A DNA stretch of 34,662 bases from JAKAWW01 sp049966775 (GTDB lineage Archaea > Micrarchaeota > Micrarchaeia > Micrarchaeales > Micrarchaeaceae): assembly GCA_049966775.1 (NCBI GenBank), contig JBMFTZ010000005.1, forward strand, positions 1-34,662, in the 5' to 3' direction. The translations under genes and the position numbers were made by a program. Shown one piece after another: positions 16,329-23,396 of this stretch. The stretch's first letter is position 1. Each line of letters starts with the position of its first letter. The notes beneath the pieces were generated by a model, which was given only the letters and a program-made list of their open reading frames with translations, made no database searches and was not told the origin of the DNA.

Positions 16329-17150
16329 ATGATATGCATGGCAGTATTTGGAATCTACGCGGAAAATGGGGATAGTATAGTCATAGGCGCTGACAAGGGA
16401 AGCGCGCAGGAAGCCGGCAACGTCTTGAAGCTTGCCAAGGTAAAAAAAGTGTGTGCGCTCGGCAAGAATACCATATTCGCCTATGCGGGCAGCGACAGCT
16501 ATGATGGTTATAAGCTCATAGCGATGCGTGGCATATTGGAGAAGTATTCGGCGGAGCTTGACAGCGATCTTGAAAGCGGGTTAAGGAAGGCAAGGGCAGA
16601 GCTGCTAGAGATCGCAGACGGCGGGGACACGCTGCTTTTTGCCGGTCTCACAAAGGGCAAGCCTTCTATCATCAAAGTGGCGCTTGAAGTGCACGACTCT
16701 TACGATCAGACAACCTACGACGAAGAGGAGAGCATGGACCGATTTTTCCCTATACGCATAGTTGACGAAGGGGCCATTGCTATAGGCAAAACCGCCTTTG
16801 ACACGGCAGGCATGAACGAACGGATTAAGGAGTACCTAAAACTTCGCGGCGGCATAAGCGTTGATAAAGCGGAAAGACTCGCCTATATGGCGATAAGAGA
16901 TACCGAGGCCGCAGAGCGACAGGGTGTTGACATATTTACACTGGAAAGGGGCAAATGCGGCTGGATCGCCGAGGAGGAAACAGATCAGAGCATGCTTGAA
17001 TCTTTTGAAGGCAGCTATGAGCGGTATAGACAGGAGAGAGTGACCGCACTCGCCAAAAGCCTTGAATTAGCAGGCGGACTTCAGACAGTGAACCCGATGA
17101 ATCTGGACATCAGCATAAGAAACGACGACAAAAGCAGGCTGAAGATATAA
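16329..17150 (+). CDS. Proteasome-beta-like Ntn-hydrolase paralogue A, lacking the nucleophile Thr
   Basis: This ~273-residue protein has the proteasome-beta/HslV N-terminal pattern FGIY-x(n)-IVIGADKG, then KVKKVCALGKNTIFAYAG, the LLEIADGGDTLLFAGL core, and a late RDT-x(n)-GVDIFTLERG strand. Aligned with the next two genes, the residue at the Thr1 position is Met, preceded by Cys. The Asp17 and Lys33 equivalents remain. It may therefore be a non-catalytic partner subunit, as some proteasome beta subunits are. It also has an extra acidic loop (around residues 113-128) and a longer C-terminal tail than B and C. Starts at 16329 and 16338 are both possible; no strong binding site was seen. Confidence 0.75.
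   Translation: MICMAVFGIYAENGDSIVIGADKGSAQEAGNVLKLAKVKKVCALGKNTIFAYAGSDSYDGYKLIAMRGILEKYSAELDSDLESGLRKARAELLEIADGGDTLLFAGLTKGKPSIIKVALEVHDSYDQTTYDEEESMDRFFPIRIVDEGAIAIGKTAFDTAGMNERIKEYLKLRGGISVDKAERLAYMAIRDTEAAERQGVDIFTLERGKCGWIAEEETDQSMLESFEGSYERYRQERVTALAKSLELAGGLQTVNPMNLDISIRNDDKSRLKI
16545..16623 (+). repeat. 79-bp direct repeat shared with paralogue C (copy 1)
   Basis: The 79 bases are identical to 18200-18278. The flanking bases then diverge at third and other positions. They encode the YSAELDSDLESG...LLEIADG helix. Identity this long at the DNA level between otherwise diverged paralogues points to gene conversion or very recent segmental duplication. Confidence 0.95.
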
Positions 17151-17191
17151 TTTGAGCATGCGCGGCGCGGCGCTCCGCGCCCACACTGCTT

Positions 17192-17201
17192 ATTTATATT
17201 T
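17192..17201 (+). promoter_or_regulatory. TATA box for paralogue B
   Basis: ATTTATATTT is centred ~36 bases before ATG 17233, predicting a leader of about 10 bases. It follows a GC-rich tract (17160-17180) that separates B from the end of A, so B probably has its own promoter. Confidence 0.5.
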
Positions 17202-17232
17202 ATTTGAACAAATAGCGTATAGTGTGCGTGCT

Positions 17233-17985
17233 ATGACAATCATTTTTGGAAGCTACACAAACAACGGCATAGTCATAGGCGCTGACAAAAGGGAGGTTAG
17301 CATCTTTGACGGCTACATCATGTCGGTGAACATTAAAAAAGTGCATAAGCTTGGCAACAATACAATATTTGCAATTGCGAGCAATAATTACAAGCCCGAG
17401 ACAATCGATATATTAAACAGGTATTCGAGCTATACTGATAGCGATCTTGAAAACGGATTAATAAGGGCGAAAACCGAGCTATTAAAGATTGCAGACGGCA
17501 GCGACATGCTGCTTTTTGCCGGCCTTGAGAATGGAACAAAACCCATTATGGCCAAGATTAATCTATACGGCAACACGAGGGCCAAGAGCTTTACACTGAG
17601 CATTATCGAAGGCAAAGTGGCAGTAGCCGGCGTGATGCCTTTCGGCGTAATGGAGATCGATGCGCTGATTGCAGAGCGCCTGAGGCAAGGCAGTGACATG
17701 AGCATTGAAGACCTCAAAAAGGCTATTTATATAATGATAAGGGAGATTATCGACTCTGGGCTTCTTTATACCGGAAACGGCGTTGACATAGGTGTGCTGG
17801 AGAAGAGCGCAAACGGCGCATACACAACGCGCATCGAAACGCCCGATTTTGAAGATGTTTATAAGACGTATAAAAATGGAATGCTAGACGCGCTGGACAA
17901 AGCGCTCAGGCAGGAAAGAGGCAATGCAGATATTACAAACATCATAAGGAAGGAGCACGCGAACAAGTTCAAGTCACGCGCTTGA
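17233..17985 (+). CDS. Proteasome-beta-like Ntn hydrolase, paralogue B (best-preserved active site)
   Basis: This 250-residue protein begins Met-Thr, so Met removal would expose Thr1 as in HslV. Counting from Thr: Gly5, Asp17 in GIVIGADKR, Arg19, and YIM-x-x-N-x-KK with Lys35. The last segment lines up with the Lys33 segment of archaeal proteasome beta after a 2-residue insertion. Later come LLFAGL and TGNGVDIGVLEKS, which resembles the archaeal SGxxIDVAVI strand. The Ser129 equivalent is Gly, and Asp166/Ser169 are replaced (Leu and Thr). The start at 17233 fits the promoter; the frame is open back to 17152 but that part is GC-rich and unlike the paralogues. Protease activity is plausible, not shown. 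Confidence 0.8.
   Translation: MTIIFGSYTNNGIVIGADKREVSIFDGYIMSVNIKKVHKLGNNTIFAIASNNYKPETIDILNRYSSYTDSDLENGLIRAKTELLKIADGSDMLLFAGLENGTKPIMAKINLYGNTRAKSFTLSIIEGKVAVAGVMPFGVMEIDALIAERLRQGSDMSIEDLKKAIYIMIREIIDSGLLYTGNGVDIGVLEKSANGAYTTRIETPDFEDVYKTYKNGMLDALDKALRQERGNADITNIIRKEHANKFKSRA
17801..17933 (+). repeat. Blocks shared with paralogue C (copy 1)
   Basis: Two runs are identical to paralogue C at a constant offset of 784 bases: 17801-17855 (55 bp, matching 18585-18639) and 17889-17933 (45 bp, matching 18673-18717). The bases between them are diverged. They encode the KSANGAYTTRIETPDFE segment and the ALDKALRQERGNAD helix. Confidence 0.95.
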
Positions 17986-17988
17986 TTA

Positions 17989-17996
17989 CTTTAAAA
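17989..17996 (+). promoter_or_regulatory. TATA box for paralogue C
   Basis: CTTTAAAA lies ~24 bases before ATG 18017 in the 31-base gap after paralogue B, fitting a leaderless transcript that starts directly with the Met-Thr codons. Confidence 0.5.
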
Positions 17997-18016
17997 CGAT
18001 CGCACGGGCGCATACA

Positions 18017-18781
18017 ATGACAATTATTTTTGGAATCTATGTCGGAGACGGGGATGGCAAGGCTAGCGGCATAGCCATAGGTGCGGATGAGATGAAGCAT
18101 AAAAATAAGAAAAACGTGTATAATGTGGGCAATAACACGCTCTTTGGCTATGCGAGTTCCAATTATAAGCTTCCCGGCATAATGGCGATATTGGAGAGGT
18201 ATTCGGCGGAGCTTGACAGCGATCTTGAAAGCGGGTTAAGGAAGGCAAGGGCAGAGCTGCTAGAGATCGCAGACGGCGAGGATACGCTGCTTTTTGCCGG
18301 CCTTACAGATAGCAGGGAGCCAATTATGGCCAAGGTGGTGCTTAACGGCGCCAGGAAAAGCGGCAGAAAGTCCCTTTCAATGAGGTTCATTGACGAAAAA
18401 GCGGTGGCAGGCGGCGCTGAGCCTTTTGGCATAATGAAGATTAACACGCTGCTTAACGAGTACTCAAAGCGGAACAGCAGAATCGGCATGGATGAAACAA
18501 AGAAACTGATTTTTATAATGATAAAGGATATAACTAGCGCCGGGATTTTCGATACCGGGGATAACGTTGACATCGGTGTGCTGAAGAAGAGCGCAAACGG
18601 CGCATACACAACGCGCATCGAAACGCCCGATTTTGAAGAGGCCTATAAAGCATTCAGAAGAGAAAGGTTAGGCGCGCTGGACAAAGCGCTCAGGCAGGAA
18701 AGAGGCAATGCAGATATCGCGAGCATTTTAAGGACTGACATAAAAAGCACCGACCAAGGCAGAGAGAAGGCTAAACGCTAA
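18017..18781 (+). CDS. Proteasome-beta-like Ntn hydrolase, paralogue C
   Basis: This 254-residue protein begins Met-Thr-Ile-Ile-Phe-Gly like B, so Thr1 is kept. A 7-residue insertion (around DGDGKAS) lengthens the first hairpin before GIAIGADE, where the Asp17 equivalent remains. In the KNKKNVYNVGNNTLF segment the residue aligned with Lys33 is Asn unless the loop shifts by one, so catalysis is less certain than in B. LLFAGL, AGGAEPFG (Gly at the Ser129 position) and TGDNVDIGVLKKS follow. The centre of the gene is DNA-identical to A and the C-terminus to B. The last 11 bases overlap the convergent gene at 18771. Confidence 0.78.
   Translation: MTIIFGIYVGDGDGKASGIAIGADEMKHKNKKNVYNVGNNTLFGYASSNYKLPGIMAILERYSAELDSDLESGLRKARAELLEIADGEDTLLFAGLTDSREPIMAKVVLNGARKSGRKSLSMRFIDEKAVAGGAEPFGIMKINTLLNEYSKRNSRIGMDETKKLIFIMIKDITSAGIFDTGDNVDIGVLKKSANGAYTTRIETPDFEEAYKAFRRERLGALDKALRQERGNADIASILRTDIKSTDQGREKAKR
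18200..18278 (+). repeat. 79-bp direct repeat shared with paralogue A (copy 2)
   Basis: Identical over 79 bases to 16545-16623, offset 1655. The matching stretch starts at the TAT of the tyrosine codon after GAG-AGG and ends at the third base of a Gly codon, where A has GGG and C has GAG next. Confidence 0.95.
18585..18717 (+). repeat. Blocks shared with paralogue B (copy 2)
   Basis: 55 bp and 45 bp runs identical to paralogue B (17801-17855 and 17889-17933). With the A-derived block at 18200-18278 this makes gene C a mosaic of its two neighbours. Confidence 0.95.
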
Positions 18782-19292
18782 ACGATACGGTGGTAATGCT
18801 GCCGTTTGGGCCCGTTTCGACTGCAACGCTTTTTTGCACGCGCAGTATAAAGTAGGGGCAGAAAATGCCTGGAGGGCAATATGGCCTCTCGCTACCGTTT
18901 ATGGCAACGCCGTATATTGAATGGGGCCTTAGCCCAGCGAATATGATATGCTCCGTTATGTTGCAGGGCTCTGTATATATACCAGGTATTGTGGTTGTGG
19001 CAATATGAGGCAATGACGGCTGCGACACGTTTTCCGGAATTGCTACAAAGCACCTGCTTACTATGCTCAATGGCACAGAAAGATTCGTGCCGTTGCCGGA
19101 CACGCTCACGTTGAGATCGCTTACAATATAGCCATTGGAGTTTATTACCGCATCGATGCCCGCGCTGCCCTCGCTTGCGTATTTTGCAAAAGGGTATTCC
19201 AGTAGGTGGCAAGCAATTATTATGGTAATGCCGGAAACTACCAGAGCCGCGAGCACGGCCGCAAGCATTATGTAAAGCCTTGGGGTTTGCAT
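18771..19292 (-). CDS. Membrane-anchored secreted protein of unknown function
   Basis: This ~173-residue protein has one N-terminal hydrophobic anchor (about residues 8-30, LAAVLAALVVSGITIIIAC). The rest is an extracytoplasmic domain rich in Ser, Thr, Pro and Ile with several N-x-S/T sequons and five or more Cys (CHLL, RCFV, PCNI, YCPP, FCPY), suggesting disulfides. No family was recognised. The start at 19292 is taken because the TATA-like CATATATCT near 19324-19331 gives a short leader; a TTG at 19316 is an alternative. Its 3' end overlaps the convergent paralogue C by 11 bases. Confidence 0.6.
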   Translation of the reverse strand: MQTPRLYIMLAAVLAALVVSGITIIIACHLLEYPFAKYASEGSAGIDAVINSNGYIVSDLNVSVSGNGTNLSVPLSIVSRCFVAIPENVSQPSLPHIATTTIPGIYTEPCNITEHIIFAGLRPHSIYGVAINGSERPYCPPGIFCPYFILRVQKSVAVETGPNGSITTVSFSV

Positions 19293-19430
19293 GTGAAACA
19301 CGTATGGAATGCACAAAAAGATAGATATATGTTGCAGTTGCGCAAAAAAAGAAACGCCATTACATAACTAATCGTTACAGGCCATTCTGATCAGCGCTTA
19401 TGCACGCTGGTTGCCATAATTACGGGCGCA

Positions 19431-19910
19431 TCATATCTTTGGTACGGGAGAAAAGCCGCGCTTCGGCGCGAGCTCGTTGTATACATCTACGGCTTCGCGC
19501 GCAACGCTTACGTCAGGATCTATATCAAGCGCTATGGCGATATTGAGCAGCCTCTCCATTGTCACTTCCTTTTTAGAAGAAACTAGCAGCACTATGCCCA
19601 ATATGTAGACTAGGTGGTTCCTGTAATGCAGCATCCCGATGCCTTCAAGGAGGGCTTTGTTCACATCTATGTCTGCAGCGTTCAGAAGTCTTTCTATGTC
19701 GCTCTTTGTTATGTCTTTGCCTGAAAGGTCAAGTATTCCCGCAGCGGTAAAATAGGGTAGCAGCTTGTTTGCTAGCTCTAGCGGCACGATCTTGTTTATC
19801 ATGCTGAGCCCTCTGCTGACCTCCCTTTCTAATAGGTACTGGGAGGCGTCGGTGGAGAGCCTTATCGCGTTTTCGAGAAAACCTTGTAATGTTTCGTTGT
19901 CGTCATCCAT
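19431..19910 (-). CDS. Small helical protein with P1/P2 (L12)-like segment
   Basis: This 159-residue soluble, mostly helical protein contains AAGILDLSGKDITKSDIERLLNAADIDVNKALLEGI (about 56-91). This resembles the dimerisation helices of archaeal P1/L12, where K-x-I-T-x-x-x-L-x-x-x-L-x-A-A-x-I-x-V recurs. A second, weaker copy may follow at KKEVTMERLLNIAIALDIDPDVS. It lacks the Ala-rich hinge and acidic tail of real P1, so it is not the stalk protein. It is the last gene of a same-strand set with two KaiC-like ATPases, 13 bases after the second, and may be their partner. Function unknown. Confidence 0.6.
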   Translation of the reverse strand: MDDDNETLQGFLENAIRLSTDASQYLLEREVSRGLSMINKIVPLELANKLLPYFTAAGILDLSGKDITKSDIERLLNAADIDVNKALLEGIGMLHYRNHLVYILGIVLLVSSKKEVTMERLLNIAIALDIDPDVSVAREAVDVYNELAPKRGFSPVPKI

Positions 19911-19923
19911 TTTGCATCAGCCT

Positions 19924-20637
19924 TCAATCCGCAAGCACATCTAGGCCATTGGATGTTATCTGGAATGGCACATCTGCTAGCTTATGCGCAGAGTTGCGCA
20001 GCTTTGATATTTCAACCATGTATTGCGATGCACCCACTGCCTGATTGATATAAAGCTTTATCAGCCCATCAAACATTGATGTTCCGTAGAGGCCTGACTC
20101 AATTATGTCTGCTTTGGGGTTTGCCTCCATTGTGATGAAAGTCGTCAGCGAAGCTTCCCTAAAAACCTCAGTCATGTACGCGGCGGATCTGGTGAATGTC
20201 CTATCATCGGGCATAACGGTCCTGAGGCTGCTCAATGAGTCAAATACCAATATCCTGGACTTGTTCGCGTTCATGGCTTCAATGATTTCTGCAACGAACC
20301 TCTCAAAGTTCTCGCGGGACTTGAAATCGTCTATTATTGGTTTATGTATCAGCTGTATGGTATTCTTTTCTAGTACTTCGTTGAATTCTTCAAAGGCATA
20401 GAAGGCATTCTCAACGTTGCTTATAATTGACTCCTTCATCTCTTCTGTTGTTATAAAGGTGCTTGGCACTTCAAGTTTTGCATTATGGTAAAGAATCTCC
20501 AATGACATAAGCGTCTTCCCAGCGCCAGGGCTTCCCAACAAGAGCACTTGCGATCCCACAGGCACCCCTCCGGCAATCAGCCTGTCAAGGCCCGCGATAC
20601 CAGTTTTTATTCTTTTTACAACCCCTTCGTTCTCCAT
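19924..20637 (-). CDS. KaiC/RadA-like ATPase (RecA superfamily), second of pair
   Basis: This 237-residue single-domain KaiC-like protein has Walker A GSPGAGKT (35-42), a strand ending TFITTEE with the conserved acidic pair, and Walker B RILVFDSLSSLR. A C-terminal KLRNSAHKLADVPFQITSNGL strand set follows, typical of the KaiC domain. Archaeal single-domain KaiC proteins act as signalling or assembly ATPases (for example ArlH), but their partners vary. ATG 20637 has a GGTTGAT site upstream; a TTG at 20646 is possible. It lies between its paralogue and a small helical gene on the same strand. No archaellum genes are visible nearby. Confidence 0.88.
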   Translation of the reverse strand: MENEGVVKRIKTGIAGLDRLIAGGVPVGSQVLLLGSPGAGKTLMSLEILYHNAKLEVPSTFITTEEMKESIISNVENAFYAFEEFNEVLEKNTIQLIHKPIIDDFKSRENFERFVAEIIEAMNANKSRILVFDSLSSLRTVMPDDRTFTRSAAYMTEVFREASLTTFITMEANPKADIIESGLYGTSMFDGLIKLYINQAVGASQYMVEISKLRNSAHKLADVPFQITSNGLDVLAD

Positions 20638-20671
20638 AGGTATCAACCATTTTTTAGCAAGTAACTATTAT

Positions 20672-21412
20672 TTAACTTGGCATGTCTTCGCCATGCGGCA
20701 GCTCTAGCACATGTATGCCTGATGGCGTTATCTCGTATGGGATGGTGTTAAAGCTGTGCGCCGTGCCCCTCATTTTTATAATCTCAAGCGACTGCACCCG
20801 GCTACTGCCCTCACCGGACAGGTACAAAGCAATGATGCCATCGTACATAAAGAATTCTGGCATGAAGACAAGGTTCTCCTTCTCTGCAGTTTCCAGCTCT
20901 ATCGTTATGAGAGAGGTCACATTGAGTTGCTTGAGCACCCCTATGAGGCTCATTGTCATGTCCCTGTAATCGAAGGCGTCGCTTATGAGCATCTTCATCA
21001 CGCTTATCGAGTCTATCACGACCCTTGTTGCATGATAGTGGGATATCATCGCCTGCACGTTTGATACCCACTCCGTAAACACATACGTGCTCTTTTCTAT
21101 ATCTCGCTTCATGAACATTTCACTTTCTTCAGAGCCGTAAATTATTAATTTCTCACTTTTAATAAGGTCGTCTATATCAGTAAAATCGCGAAACGCAGAT
21201 TTAGCATTTTCGATGATTTTGTCTGTGCGCTCTTCGACAGAAAACAATATGCCGGTATACCCATCCTTTGCGTTGTGGTATAGGTATTCAAAGCTCATTA
21301 GCGTTTTGCCAGTGCCCGGCCCGCCCGCTAGGGCCACCTGGTTGCCTTCGGGTATGCCACCATCTACCATGGCGTCCATGTTCTTTATTCCCAGTCTGAC
21401 ACGCGATTGCAT
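20672..21412 (-). CDS. KaiC/RadA-like ATPase (RecA superfamily), first of pair
   Basis: This 246-residue paralogue of the following gene has Walker A GGPGTGKT (30-37), FSVEER after the second strand (conserved acidic pair), Walker B TRVVIDSISVMK, and C-terminal KMRGTAHSFNTIPYEITPSG. The SxRxG/GxKNMDAMVDGGIP N-terminus is the usual KaiC/GvpD-type start. The preferred ATG is 21412; in-frame GTG codons slightly upstream are possible, and a strong TATA-like TTTATAAATATTATA lies at about 21460-21475. The two ATPases are about one third alike by eye and 34 bases apart, so they are probably co-expressed and may form mixed rings. Confidence 0.88.
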   Translation of the reverse strand: MQSRVRLGIKNMDAMVDGGIPEGNQVALAGGPGTGKTLMSFEYLYHNAKDGYTGILFSVEERTDKIIENAKSAFRDFTDIDDLIKSEKLIIYGSEESEMFMKRDIEKSTYVFTEWVSNVQAMISHYHATRVVIDSISVMKMLISDAFDYRDMTMSLIGVLKQLNVTSLITIELETAEKENLVFMPEFFMYDGIIALYLSGEGSSRVQSLEIIKMRGTAHSFNTIPYEITPSGIHVLELPHGEDMPS

Positions 21413-21555
21413 AATACGCACTTTGTAGGACTTTGCCACTGCACTTCTTACACCATTTCTTATAATATTTATAAAAGTTAGTATTAAAGCACTTTGCACT
21501 TCGCGCCTTCGACGCGATTCTTATATGCAGCATATGAGATAGCACAAATGCCACA

Positions 21556-21732
21556 TTATTTACGAAAAATGATGCCAAATGCGCACATGGTTGCACATTC
21601 TTTATAAGTTTCCACTTCAGGATTCTGCATGCAAGTTACGCCAACATCATGGACTACAACTGCCATATAGCTATCTATGTTGGATATGCAAAGCAATAGC
21701 GCCGCTATGCTCAGCACGCATAAAATGCGCAA
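21556..21732 (-). CDS. Possible small secreted Cys-containing protein (weak)
   Basis: A TTG-initiated frame of 58 residues begins RILCVLSIAALLLCIS, a plausible signal peptide, and then has four more Cys in a short mature part (TCMQNPE, KECATMC). No ribosome binding site is visible, because the upstream bases are the T-tract that probably terminates the previous gene. It could be chance. It is listed because the signal-like start and cysteine spacing are unusual for a random frame. Confidence 0.2.
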   Translation of the reverse strand: MRILCVLSIAALLLCISNIDSYMAVVVHDVGVTCMQNPEVETYKECATMCAFGIIFRK

Positions 21733-21762
21733 AAACAAAAACAAAAAAGAAAAAAGAAAAAA
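21731..21762 (-). terminator. Long T-tract terminator
   Basis: On the minus strand this reads as four to five T-runs of 5-6 bases broken by single C or G, starting directly after the TAG stop at 21764-21766. This is the strongest terminator-like element in the window and fits archaeal T-tract termination. Confidence 0.75.
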
Positions 21763-21763
21763 T

Positions 21764-22057
21764 CTATGGCACATGGATCGGAGGAAGCTTTTCGAGCCTG
21801 TCCGAATAGACCCGCATCCTCAGCTCGTATGCCTTGCTCAGCCCCGCTGCCTCCAATGTCTCTGCTATTTTCTTGCACCTCACCGCTTCGCCCAGCAGCG
21901 AAATCGCGGCCTCGACCAGGCTGTCCCTGAAGTTTATGTCGCTCAGTCTTTTCTCGAGTGCTTCTTCCTCTTGCATGCCGTTTTGGCCTATGCCTTCCAT
22001 GTGTTCCATAGCCATATCTATCCACACTTCGAGCTCACGCTCTAGCCTAGATTCCAT
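21764..22057 (-). CDS. Small helical protein of unknown function
   Basis: This 97-residue protein is almost entirely charged helix (MESRLERELEVWIDMAMEHM at the N-terminus, then two Glu/Lys/Leu-rich helices), with no membrane segment and no recognised family. Coding support is contextual: a TATA box 45-55 bases upstream, ATG 22057 with a GGGGTAA site nearby, and a long T-tract right after the stop. A GTG at 22090 would lengthen it by 11 residues. The helix pattern could form a coiled-coil or four-helix bundle. Function unknown. Confidence 0.6.
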   Translation of the reverse strand: MESRLERELEVWIDMAMEHMEGIGQNGMQEEEALEKRLSDINFRDSLVEAAISLLGEAVRCKKIAETLEAAGLSKAYELRMRVYSDRLEKLPPIHVP

Positions 22058-22105
22058 TGGCTTACCCCATTTACCTACGAGCCCGCGCACCTTGCAGGAG
22101 CCGAC

Positions 22106-22113
22106 TTTTATAG
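22106..22113 (-). promoter_or_regulatory. TATA box for 22057 gene
   Basis: CTATAAAA on the minus strand, centred about 52 bases before ATG 22057; transcription would start near 22083. The region 22114-22261 to its right is very AT-rich and holds further TATA-like strings but no gene. Confidence 0.5.
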
Positions 22114-22261
22114 CGCTGGCACGCGCAACTTCCTACATAAACTTTAAACAATAAGATATTTATACATTGCTATAAGCTTGTATAATAAAGTAAATATAAT
22201 GGCAGAAAAGTAAAGGTTTAAATATCTTTATTACGCTATTATACCGCCAAGGTTTCTTGGC

Positions 22262-23383
22262 TTACCTACGGGCCTGCGCTCTGCGCAGGCTCTTATCATT
22301 CCGCTCTTTCTTTAGCAACAGTGAGATGGTATCGGATATCGCGTTCCATCTAAATTGCTTGCTATGCGCAAGGGCGCCGATGGACATCTGCCTGCGCTGG
22401 GCATCGCTGACGAGCAGCCCTAAGAGCCTTGATAAATATGCATCTGCATCCCCTTCCCTCACCACAAAACCGCTGTAGCCGTCTTTCACCACATCTGCGA
22501 TGCCGCCAACACCGAAGGCCACTACGGGCAATGCGCTCTTTTCCGCTTCAAGAGCACTGATGCCAAAGCCCTCCCTGCTGCTTGCTGTGGAGAAAACCCA
22601 TGCTTCTTTCAATAGGCGCACCTTTTCTACCTCTGAAACCGCTCCCTTGAATTCGACGTAGTGCTGCAGGCGTAGCTCCTTTACGAGCGCAACCAGCCTG
22701 CCCAGCTCCTTGCCCGAGCCCACAACCACAAGCTTTGCCTCAACCCTTTCGAGCACCCTCGAAAAGATTTTTATTAGCATGTCTACCCTTTTGTAGCACA
22801 TAAGCCGGGAAACCGTTACCACTGTTGGCATTGGCGACTTCGCCGCTTTTATGCTCCTGTACAAAGGCTCGCTGCGGAAGCTTACGCAGGGGTGTGCGAT
22901 TGCTATATTTTGCTTGCTTATACGCATGCGCTCGAGCTCTCTTGCAACGCCATTCGAAACCGCCACAAATTTGCTTCTTTTGTAAACGAGTGGAATCAGC
23001 TTCTCCGCCATGTATGCGGCGATCGCCGCATGCAGTGGAAGCTCCCTGAATACGAGCCTGCCCATGAAGTGGTGGGGTATTATTATGCTTGTTTTGCGGA
23101 ACAGCAGCGGAGTGAAGAAAGGCACTGTGCTGACGCTCTCTATTACAGCGTCAAACTCATTCCTGTGCTGCATCAAATATAGGAAAGCGTGCACGTAAAC
23201 GGTGAAAACACTGCCGCGCCTTATCGTCTCTACGCTACTACCGCCTTCGTGCCCAGCAGCGCCTTTGTAGCTTGAAGTGAAGAAAACTATGTCGTTGCCG
23301 TGCCTGAGCCCTTCTATCAGGTTGTCCACGACAATCTCGGCGCCGCCCGCGGCGGGATTCTTAATATCGCGCCAGTTGAGCAC
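22262..23383 (-). CDS. Glycosyltransferase, GT4 family
   Basis: This 373-residue GT-B enzyme has an N-terminal acceptor domain with NPAAGGAEIVVDNLIEGL (the GGAE motif of GT4). The C-terminal donor domain has VVTVSRLMCYKRVDMLI, LVVVGSGKELGRL, and SSREGFGISALEAEKSALPVVAFGVGG (EGFGxxxLEA signature). It probably adds a sugar to a lipid-linked glycan in the cytoplasm. The start is taken as GTG 23383; the codons just before it (RIL) would improve the usual RILVLNW N-terminus but offer no standard start. It follows GT2 by 13 bases on the same strand, so the two are likely co-transcribed. Confidence 0.9.
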   Translation of the reverse strand: MLNWRDIKNPAAGGAEIVVDNLIEGLRHGNDIVFFTSSYKGAAGHEGGSSVETIRRGSVFTVYVHAFLYLMQHRNEFDAVIESVSTVPFFTPLLFRKTSIIIPHHFMGRLVFRELPLHAAIAAYMAEKLIPLVYKRSKFVAVSNGVARELERMRISKQNIAIAHPCVSFRSEPLYRSIKAAKSPMPTVVTVSRLMCYKRVDMLIKIFSRVLERVEAKLVVVGSGKELGRLVALVKELRLQHYVEFKGAVSEVEKVRLLKEAWVFSTASSREGFGISALEAEKSALPVVAFGVGGIADVVKDGYSGFVVREGDADAYLSRLLGLLVSDAQRRQMSIGALAHSKQFRWNAISDTISLLLKKERNDKSLRRAQARR

Positions 23384-23396
23384 TAGTATCCTCGCA

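Noticed and set aside
19431..19910. Calling the small helical protein ribosomal P1/L12.
   Set aside because: It lacks the Ala-rich hinge and the conserved acidic C-terminal tail, and is longer than P1.
22278..22296. 7-bp hairpin GCCTGCG...CGCAGGC considered as a terminator.
   Set aside because: It lies inside the coding end of the GT4 gene, encodes Arg/Ala codons, and has no T-tract after it.
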